From NCBI RefSeq assembly GCF_900269665.1, contig NZ_LT985362.1, positions 43,469 through 107,468 on the forward strand: DNA of 64,000 nt, given 5' to 3'. The translations under genes were made by a program, and so were the position numbers. The notes under the pieces are model-generated. The model saw only the letters and a program-made list of their open reading frames with translations, ran no database searches and was not told the origin of the DNA. How positions within the stretch are numbered: the stretch's first letter is position 1; the number at the start of each line of letters is the position of its first letter. The DNA comes from Nocardia suismassiliense. GTDB lineage: Bacteria > Actinomycetota > Actinomycetes > Mycobacteriales > Mycobacteriaceae. This document shows, one piece after another, positions 59,169 to 64,000 of this stretch.

Positions 59169-59696
59169 CAGAGACCTCGTTTCTGCATGGATGGAAAGTG
59201 GGGACTCCAAAGGCGAGGGCTTCTCTCCCTATGACACCTGTCGGAGTATCTTTTCGTTTATGCTGTCCCCTCGTTCGCGCGGGGGGACAGCGACGAAACC
59301 GCGTTCGGCGCTGGCGAACTCGATGATTTCGTTACGTGCCTGCTGCGGTCAGCCGGACAGGCTCGCGGCCGAACCTAGACCAGTCGGCGGCGGCGCGGTT
59401 GATGGAGTCTGAGTGGATGTTCGTGTAGGCGTCGCGGCGTGCGATGGCGGTGGTGATGCGGGTACCGCGGGTTCGAGTCCGGAAAGAGAAAGCCCCTGGC
59501 GGTCAAGGTTCTACCCGCCAAGGTCTTCGTAATCTGCCCAGACCGCGTTTCGGGGCACTGCTGCTTCTGCTATTGCGGCAGTGACCTAAGAGGGTGGTTC
59601 CGTTGCACCGAAGCCACCTTCGCTTGTCCGTGCTCGAATATACCTCGGCCGCGACTTTCGCGCGGTCGCTTCGGGGCGGTCAAGGTGGGGATTTCG
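59169..59696. other. Gene-poor stretch with remnants
   Basis: About 530 bases. It contains a 9-bp hairpin at 59262-59291 (GCTGTCCCC/GGGGACAGC) and, near 59325-59355, a copy of the gene tail coding L-T-A-A-G-T-stop that also ends the leftward frame at 59697. A GTTCGAGTCC string at 59471 recalls a tRNA T-arm but no tRNA folds around it. Confidence 0.45.
59262..59291. terminator. Hairpin, probable terminator
   Basis: GCTGTCCCC and GGGGACAGC with a 12-base loop, flanked by TTTTCG and CGAAA. Could end transcription from either side. Confidence 0.5.
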
Positions 59697-60167
59697 TTAG
59701 GTGCCTGCTGCGGTCAGATCGAGGTCAGCGCGCGCCCAGCTGGCGTGCCCGGAGGCGATCATGTCCATCGTGGCCGCTGAAGTGGGTGCGCAGGAGCCGG
59801 TGACGACGATCATCCCTTGTCGCTGGAGGTGTTGACGGGCGGCCAGGCGGTGCCATTCGATGCTGGTGTCGAGTCCGCCGTCGTAGAGAGTGTCCAGAGT
59901 GGCCGGGCCGGTGATCCTCACTGTTGTTCCGGCTTGGTCGAGGAGTATTTGCCAGGGTGCGGCGGGGCCCGGTCCAGATCCAGATCCGGCATCGGGTGCC
60001 CACCGTGCGCACGTACCAGGCGCTCGAATTCGTCTCTCGACTGACGGCGTCGGCTGGTGGTGTCGCTGTGTGCCTATGAGTGTTGGTACGCCGGCCGATG
60101 ATGCCCACCGGTTTTCGACCCGGACGAGGCGTCGGCTCGTAGGCTGAATCGGGTACGGGCGAGGCAC
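59697..60167 (-). CDS. Hypothetical protein, start uncertain
   Basis: The coding-like part is the last ~85 residues (V-R-I-T-G-P-A-T-L-D-T-L-Y-D-G-G-L-D-T, M-I-V-V-T-G-S-C-A-P). D-G-G-L-D-T recalls D-G-G-I-D-T in the 61348-61947 protein, so it may be related. The N-terminal half has poor coding character; the real gene may start later or be truncated. Confidence 0.4.
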   Translation of the reverse strand: MPRPYPIQPTSRRLVRVENRWASSAGVPTLIGTQRHHQPTPSVERRIRAPGTCARWAPDAGSGSGPGPAAPWQILLDQAGTTVRITGPATLDTLYDGGLDTSIEWHRLAARQHLQRQGMIVVTGSCAPTSAATMDMIASGHASWARADLDLTAAGT

Positions 60168-60186
60168 CTGCGAGGGGGGTCATCGA

Positions 60187-60543
60187 ATGCGGAGTCTGGA
60201 AGAACGATTCAGCGACGCCATCACCGAAGTGAAGCGGTTGGGCAAGGAACCGGGCATCGAGGATGTCGACGTGCTGCGCCGGGTTCTCGATGATCTCGAT
60301 CATGAATTGCGGACCACCGCTCACGAGCCGGTCGAGCGCCGCGAGTTGTCCAAACTCAGCGATCAGGCCCGTGGTCTGCTGATCCACGCTCACGCCCGCG
60401 CCCGCACTGCCCTTGATATCGCCGACGCCGCTCGCCGGCGTGAACTGCACGCTCTCGAGCATCCGACCGTCCTGGACCCGGATCCGCTACCGCGCAACGC
60501 CTACGGCCATCTTTCGGCTCCCGAGCTTGACTTCGATCGGTAG
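60187..60543 (+). CDS. Small helical protein, paralogue of 56358-56720
   Basis: A 118-aa protein; GGGGGG lies 7 bases before the ATG. It has L-E-E-R-F-S-D-A-I-T-E-V-K-R-L-G and E-L-S-K-L-S-D-Q-A-R-G-L-L-I-H-A-H-A-R-A, the signature shared with the 120-aa protein at 56358. All-helical. Unknown function. Confidence 0.65.
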   Translation: MRSLEERFSDAITEVKRLGKEPGIEDVDVLRRVLDDLDHELRTTAHEPVERRELSKLSDQARGLLIHAHARARTALDIADAARRRELHALEHPTVLDPDPLPRNAYGHLSAPELDFDR

Positions 60544-60589
60544 CCGGCCAACTTGCTCGGGTCGAAGGTCTCGCGCGTTCGCATGGCGA

Positions 60590-60720
60590 GATCGGGTCGG
60601 GCCGATGGTGTCGGGGGGTTCGGGTAGTGGTTGCCGTGCAAGGGGTTTCGGGCATGGCGGGTATGGATCGCATGGCGTGGTCGGTCGTTTATGCGTGCGG
60701 TCATTGGTCATTGGGTGTGT
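60590..60720. repeat. Duplicated 3' flank, copy 1
   Basis: Matches 61240-61370 at roughly 70 percent by eye (AGTGGTTGC, GGTTTCGG, GTTTATGCGTG and GGTCATTGGT are shared). Each copy lies just beyond, or over, the 3' end of a leftward gene. Confidence 0.55.
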
Positions 60721-61202
60721 GTTGGTCTGGTGCAGCGGTGCTGCTCGATGGCGGTGAGTGCCATGTTGGTGAGTTGTCGTGGGTCGCGGGCGAGGAGCCC
60801 GTGCATCCGCGCGTCGACGATCGGGCATTTCTCCAGGCTGTCGGCAGCCGGGTGGTGCGCGACGGCCAGGTGGGTGCGCTGGTCGTCGATCGGCCAGGCG
60901 CGGCGGTGTTCGAGTCCGATGCTGACTCGGTATACCCCGGGCCCCTGGTTCTCCCATAGCGTGTACCACCCGCCGGCTTGCGGATATCGCAGGTTCAAGT
61001 CGTTCGCGCCCACCGACAGCGCCGGGACGGAGGGCAGCGCGGAGGCCAGTGTGGCGCGCACGGCGGCTTCCAATTGGCTGGCGACTCGGAAATGTTCGTC
61101 CATCGATGTACCACCCGGCGGGGCCCAGCCGCGGTCGTTCTGCATCCGCTGGTAGTCCTCGTCGGTGACGGTGCCGTTGTCCCATGGCTTCGGATCTCGC
61201 AT
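60708..61202 (-). CDS. Hypothetical protein, 164 aa
   Basis: ATG at 61202 with AGAGGA 6 bases upstream. N-terminal M-R-D-P-K-P-W-D-N-G-T-V-T-D-E-D-Y, then a helix (V-A-S-Q-L-E-A-A-V-R-A-T-L-A) and a strand-rich part with G-W-Y-T-L-W-E-N-Q-G-P-G-V-Y. It is bracketed by the two copies of the repeated 3' flank. Unknown. Confidence 0.6.
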   Translation of the reverse strand: MRDPKPWDNGTVTDEDYQRMQNDRGWAPPGGTSMDEHFRVASQLEAAVRATLASALPSVPALSVGANDLNLRYPQAGGWYTLWENQGPGVYRVSIGLEHRRAWPIDDQRTHLAVAHHPAADSLEKCPIVDARMHGLLARDPRQLTNMALTAIEQHRCTRPTHTQ

Positions 61203-61239
61203 CGGGTTCCTCTCGGTGTCAGCCGCCGGTGCTCAGTTT

Positions 61240-61370
61240 TCGGTTCGGGTCGATGGGGTCCTGGGTTCCTAGAGTGGTTGCTGCGCAGAGGTTTCGGACA
61301 CAGCCAGGTACGGCGCTTGCTGTGTGGTCGGCTGTTTATGCGTGGGGTCATTGGTGGTGGGTTGTCGGTG
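61240..61370. repeat. Duplicated 3' flank, copy 2
   Basis: Partner of 60590-60720; covers the 3' end of the 61348-61947 gene and the gap behind it. Confidence 0.55.
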
Positions 61371-61947
61371 TGACTGGGTGGAATGGGCCGCTGGGTTGGA
61401 GTTGTTCGGGGGGCAGCGACCATGCGGTGGGGACGGTGGGCAAGGTCGGGGATTGGTGGCGGAGGCGGTAGCCGCCGTCGTGTGCGCGCATGAATTCCAG
61501 GCCTGGGAGTCCTGCGGCGTGGAAGCGTACGCCGTCGGGGATGTCGGCCAGGGCGGTCCATGAATCATCAGTGATCGTCTGGGCACCGGTTTCAGCGCCG
61601 GTTTCCTCACTGGTGTCGTGTTCGTCGGGTAGTGGGGTCCAGGGCCCGTTCCAGGTGTGGCGTTGGCGGGGTTCGGCTTTGCCGCTGTAGGAGTGGGTGG
61701 CGCGGTGGCGGGCGTGTTCGGCGGTGTCGATGCCGCCGTCGACGATGGTGCGGTACTCGACGCCGTATTCGACGGTGATGTCGGTGTGCGGGATGATCCG
61801 GAATTGGCCGGCCAGGGTTGTGGCGAGTTCACCGATGTCGAGGTATCCCTCGATGGCGACGGTGTTGTCGAGTGGGGTGCCGCGGATGAGTTGTTGTGCG
61901 TGCAGTGCGGTGGTGATGGCGTTTTGGAGTGCTTGGTGGTTGGTCAT
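61348..61947 (-). CDS. Hypothetical protein, full-length paralogue of 62669-62947
   Basis: A 199-aa protein; ATG at 61947 with GGAG 8 bases upstream. N-terminal helix A-I-T-T-A-L-H-A-Q-Q-L-I-R-G, then Y-L-D-I-G-E-L-A-T-T-L-A-G-Q-F-R-I-I-P-H, and V-E-Y-R-T-I-V-D-G-G-I-D-T. The N-terminal ~60 residues are shared with the truncated protein at 62669. Function unknown. Confidence 0.6.
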   Translation of the reverse strand: MTNHQALQNAITTALHAQQLIRGTPLDNTVAIEGYLDIGELATTLAGQFRIIPHTDITVEYGVEYRTIVDGGIDTAEHARHRATHSYSGKAEPRQRHTWNGPWTPLPDEHDTSEETGAETGAQTITDDSWTALADIPDGVRFHAAGLPGLEFMRAHDGGYRLRHQSPTLPTVPTAWSLPPEQLQPSGPFHPVTPTTHHQ

Positions 61948-62096
61948 GGTCGTTGCTCCGGTGGTGGCGGGCGGTGCCTCGTGTCGGTTGGTGTGGTCAT
62001 TTCAGGTGGTGGTCCCGGCGTCATTGGCCACGCTCGCACGGGCAGGTGTTGCTGTCATTCTTCGGTGGGTCAGCTGGCCCCAAAGTTCCCCTTTCT

Positions 62097-62426
62097 TGTA
62101 TTCCACCCGGGGGCACGGACGGATACCAGGTCGTGCTGGTGGATCCGCACGGCAAGTCCTTGCCGCGGGTGGCGGAGTTCGTCGCGGAGCTGAACCGCGA
62201 TTACGGCACCGAATACACGCGAGCCTTGACGCTGGCGATCGAGTACGCGGCCGCCGACGATCAGGCTCGTTACAAGCTGCAGCTCCGCGCCGCGTCGGCG
62301 GTGTTGAGCAGCGGGGATCGCAGTCATCATGAGGCGAAGGCGCTTGCGGTCGGGCATGTCGGCTCGATTTTGGGTGCGTTACGCGCTGATGTGCAGCAGG
62401 GCTCGTCGCGCGGGCGACCGGACTGA
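62097..62426 (+). pseudogene. Gene tail lacking its start (partner of 58968-59168)
   Basis: Frame I-P-P-G-G-T-D-G-Y-Q-V-V-L-V-D-P-H-G-K-S then a helical C-terminal part with T-R-A-L-T-L-A-I-E-Y-A-A-A-D-D and H-H-E-A-K-A-L-A-V-G-H. Compared with 58903-59065, about 65 bases with the start codon are missing. Together the two fragments describe one ancestral gene of ~125 codons. Expression from an internal GTG at 62132 cannot be excluded. Confidence 0.55.
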
Positions 62427-62668
62427 GATCTCTCACCATTGGTGATTGCTGTCTTGGGGCAAGGCGCTCGCGCCTGGGCCGTTTCACTGGTGGGGTGGTT
62501 GGGTGTCGAGGGGTTGTGCGGCCGAGGCCGCGGATGCGCTGTGCAACACGCTGGTCGAGCACTACGAGGTACGGCCCGGACTGCGATAGGTTGGCGCGGT
62601 TCGGGGCTGGGCATGGTGTGCAGGGAGATCCTGCGACAGGGCTTGGAACGACTACTTCGATTGTGCCT

Positions 62669-62947
62669 TCATGAAACACCCGGCTTCGGACGATTTTCGG
62701 CGGTTTTCGTCCAGTGGAGCGGGGGCGGTCCTGTGGTGGCGTGCGGCATGAGCTGGAATTGGTTGGTCAAAACTGTGGCGAGTTCATTGATGTCGAGGAA
62801 TCCGTCGACGACGGCGACGCCGTCTTCGACAGAACCGCGGATTAGTTCTTGGGCGTGGAGGGCGTTGACGATAATGGCTTCGAGTTCGTCAACACAACCT
62901 CGGTCCTCGCGCCCCCACACGCACCGCTCGCGGCGGTCGCGTTTCAC
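62669..62947 (-). CDS. Truncated paralogue of 61348-61947
   Basis: A 92-aa protein. GTG at 62947 overlaps the upstream stop (GTGA). A basic start, then A-I-I-V-N-A-L-H-A-Q-E-L-I-R-G and F-L-D-I-N-E-L-A-T-V-L-T-N-Q-F-Q-L-M-P-H match the 199-aa protein, then the sequence diverges and stops. May still be expressed through coupling. Confidence 0.55.
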   Translation of the reverse strand: MKRDRRERCVWGREDRGCVDELEAIIVNALHAQELIRGSVEDGVAVVDGFLDINELATVLTNQFQLMPHATTGPPPLHWTKTAENRPKPGVS

Positions 62948-63273
62948 CCCTTATGGACCTCGATACCCGTGGTCGGGGCGTGGATCAGGGTGCGGCCCCA
63001 CCATGTCGTGATCCGCAACCGCTGTCCGGCGTAGGCGTCCTCGGTGATCGTCATCCGGGCACAGCGCGGCACCTCGATCTCAAGCGGCGCGCCGCCGGTG
63101 GCGGGGTGGGTGGGCAGTTGCACCACGCAGCGACGGCCCTGGGGCATCACCTGGGCGACGCCGCAAACCGGGCGGCGCTCGCCAAGGTCGAGGCGGTGTC
63201 GCAGCGATCGGCGCGCCCAGGCGTGCGCCGGGGCCTGCCACAGCGGGTACTCACGATTCCAAAGTGTCAGCAT
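62944..63273 (-). CDS. Hypothetical protein, 109 aa
   Basis: ATG at 63273 with GAGAG upstream. It has W-N-R-E-Y-P-L-W-Q-A-P-A-H-A-W-A-R-R-S-L, V-P-R-C-A-R-M-T-I-T-E-D-A-Y-A-G-Q-R and W-W-G-R-T-L-I. Strand-rich. Unknown function. Confidence 0.55.
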   Translation of the reverse strand: MLTLWNREYPLWQAPAHAWARRSLRHRLDLGERRPVCGVAQVMPQGRRCVVQLPTHPATGGAPLEIEVPRCARMTITEDAYAGQRLRITTWWGRTLIHAPTTGIEVHKG

Positions 63274-63305
63274 GGTTTGATTCTCTCTCAATAAGGGTGC
63301 GGGGG

Positions 63306-63452
63306 TCAGCGCACGCGGATCATCGCGCCGAGGCGCGATGTCACGTCCCGACACTCGCCGACGACGACATAGGTAACGGTGTGCTCGGTGCGCCACAACA
63401 CCGTGCACAGGGCCCTTTCGTGGCGCCGTCGGTCGGGGCGAGGTCTCGGCAT
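63306..63452 (-). CDS. Small basic protein, 48 aa
   Basis: ATG at 63452 with AAGG 7 bases upstream. Reads M-P-R-P-R-P-D-R-R-R-H-E-R-A-L then V-T-Y-V-V-V-G-E-C-R-D-V. Good codon bias and the same strand as its neighbours. A longer frame running into the adapter is an artefact. Confidence 0.45.
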   Translation of the reverse strand: MPRPRPDRRRHERALCTVLWRTEHTVTYVVVGECRDVTSRLGAMIRVR

Positions 63453-63493
63453 CGTCGACCTTGTCGATGGGGGGCCGTTGCACTTCGGGTTGT

Positions 63494-63852
63494 TCAGAGG
63501 TCGGGTCCTGTGTCGGTGCTGCTGTCGGCGGTGTTGTATCCGGTTGGTAGTGCGGGGGTGGGGTGGGTGGCGTCGATGATGTTGTTGTCGGTGGTTTCTT
63601 CGACGCCGGTGGTGCCGCGGGCGGGGAATTCGGCGCCGGTGAGGGCGGTGCGGGCGATGCAGGGTTCGCACCACTGGTCGGCGGTGTAGCGGGCGTAGGG
63701 GCTGCGTCCGAAGGTGGGGTTGGTGCAGGTGAATGGGGCGGTGAAGATCGTGCAGTGGGTGCCGATGAGGGTGAGTGCTCTGCGCAGGTAGGCGATTTCG
63801 GTGAGGGGGTCGGTGAGTCGGTCGAGGCGGTGGTGAGCGGCGGGGGGGGGGG
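63494..63852 (-). CDS. Cys-containing hypothetical protein, 5' end missing
   Basis: Frame with E-I-A-Y-L-R-R-A-L-T-L-I-G-T-H-C and W-C-E-P-C-I-A-R-T-A-L, a possible zinc site (H-C, C-T, C-E-P-C). It runs into the adapter at 63853, so the true start is not in this sequence. Any start inside the adapter is false. Confidence 0.5.
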
Positions 63853-64000
63853 TGTCTCTTATAAACATCTCCGAGCCCACGAGAACGGACTAGAAATCGG
63901 ATGCCGTCTTCTTCTTGTAAAAAAAAAAAAAAAAAATGAAGACTTATCACCATTGCACTGTAGACAATCACACTGCATACGTCCGTGTTCAGAGTAGCGG
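63853..64000. other. Sequencing-adapter contamination and low-quality contig end
   Basis: TGTCTCTTATAAACATCT, CCGAGCCCACGAGAAC and ATGCCGTCTTCTTCTTG correspond, with a few errors, to the Nextera transposase end, its read-2 extension and the P7 flow-cell adapter; 18 A follow. Translated in reverse it gives the well-known contaminant string S-R-G-L-G-D-V-Y-K-R. The preceding run of G (63842-63852) is also doubtful. Confidence 0.95.

Noticed and set aside
59461..59490. tRNA-like T-arm string GGTTCGAGTCC
   Set aside because: Only three of five stem pairs form, and no acceptor stem, anticodon arm or D-arm fits around it.
60590..61370. True integron attC sites
   Set aside because: The two repeated flanks are only ~70 percent alike, lack the paired short core sites, and there is no IntI-type integrase in the window.
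63306..63971. 221-codon leftward frame beginning near the contig end
   Set aside because: Its N-terminal part is translated adapter and poly-A. Only the last 48 codons look like a gene.
1..64000. CRISPR arrays, rRNA genes, ESX/type VII genes, integrase and phage structural genes
   Set aside because: Looked for on both strands; no regular repeat-spacer array, no rRNA-like sequence and no matching protein motifs were found.

Overview
The window looks like part of a conjugative plasmid, or an integrated conjugative element, of a high-GC mycolate-type actinomycete. Nocardia or Rhodococcus is the best guess; this is inferred from GC content, codon bias, GTG/TTG starts and families typical of Nocardiaceae. 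It carries a complete-looking mating-pair channel, a coupling protein and a RepA-like initiator. I see no relaxase, no rRNA, no convincing tRNA, no CRISPR array and no ESX genes. The last ~150 bases are not biological: they contain a degraded Illumina Nextera/P7 adapter followed by poly-A, so this is the end of an assembled contig.

Layout. (1) 1-4826, leftward: an XRE regulator, a 78-aa partner protein, a very divergent zeta-toxin-like protein fused to a NadM-like nucleotidyltransferase-like domain, and two unknown genes. (2) 4827-5960: a spacer with two perfect hairpins around a gene for an uncharged 35-aa hydrophobic peptide. (3) 5962-24469, rightward: about 20 mostly overlapping genes for a type IV secretion / conjugation apparatus. 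They include TrbC-like small membrane proteins, a TrbL/VirB6-like protein, SCO6880-like and VirB4-like proteins, a three-domain peptidoglycan hydrolase, a VirB8-like protein, a VirD4-like coupling protein and a tandem DUF4913 protein. Two hydrolase-fold proteins in this operon, an alpha/beta hydrolase and a cutinase, have lost their nucleophile serine. (4) 24631-31856, leftward: accessory operons driven by promoters that share one motif, including two membrane proteins that end in the same tail, CYPFQ-x-GC. (5) 32310-41362, rightward: a metallo-beta-lactamase-fold hydrolase, a second partner/zeta/NadM-like pair, several unknown genes, an ASCH-like protein and a serine-recombinase-like protein without its serine. 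(6) 41.5-44.3 kb: a cassette-like duplication, then the RepA-like gene. (7) 44.5-50.7 kb, leftward: a phage-like accessory operon with a PAPS-reductase-family PP-loop protein, a lipoprotein and small zinc-binding proteins. (8) 51-63.8 kb: a mosaic of small genes in which gene tails, gene heads and 3' flanks are repeatedly duplicated and truncated. It also holds a zinc-ribbon/Vsr-like nuclease and a membrane protein/XRE pair under a striking dyad operator.

How it fits together: regions 3 and 4 plus RepA make the backbone (replication, transfer and perhaps an oriT-like palindrome at 25168-25228). The zeta-like pairs may act in stability or defence. The right-hand end looks like a recombination-prone accessory zone. 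Most accessory genes belong to no family I recognise. All family assignments are from reading motifs, not from database searches.
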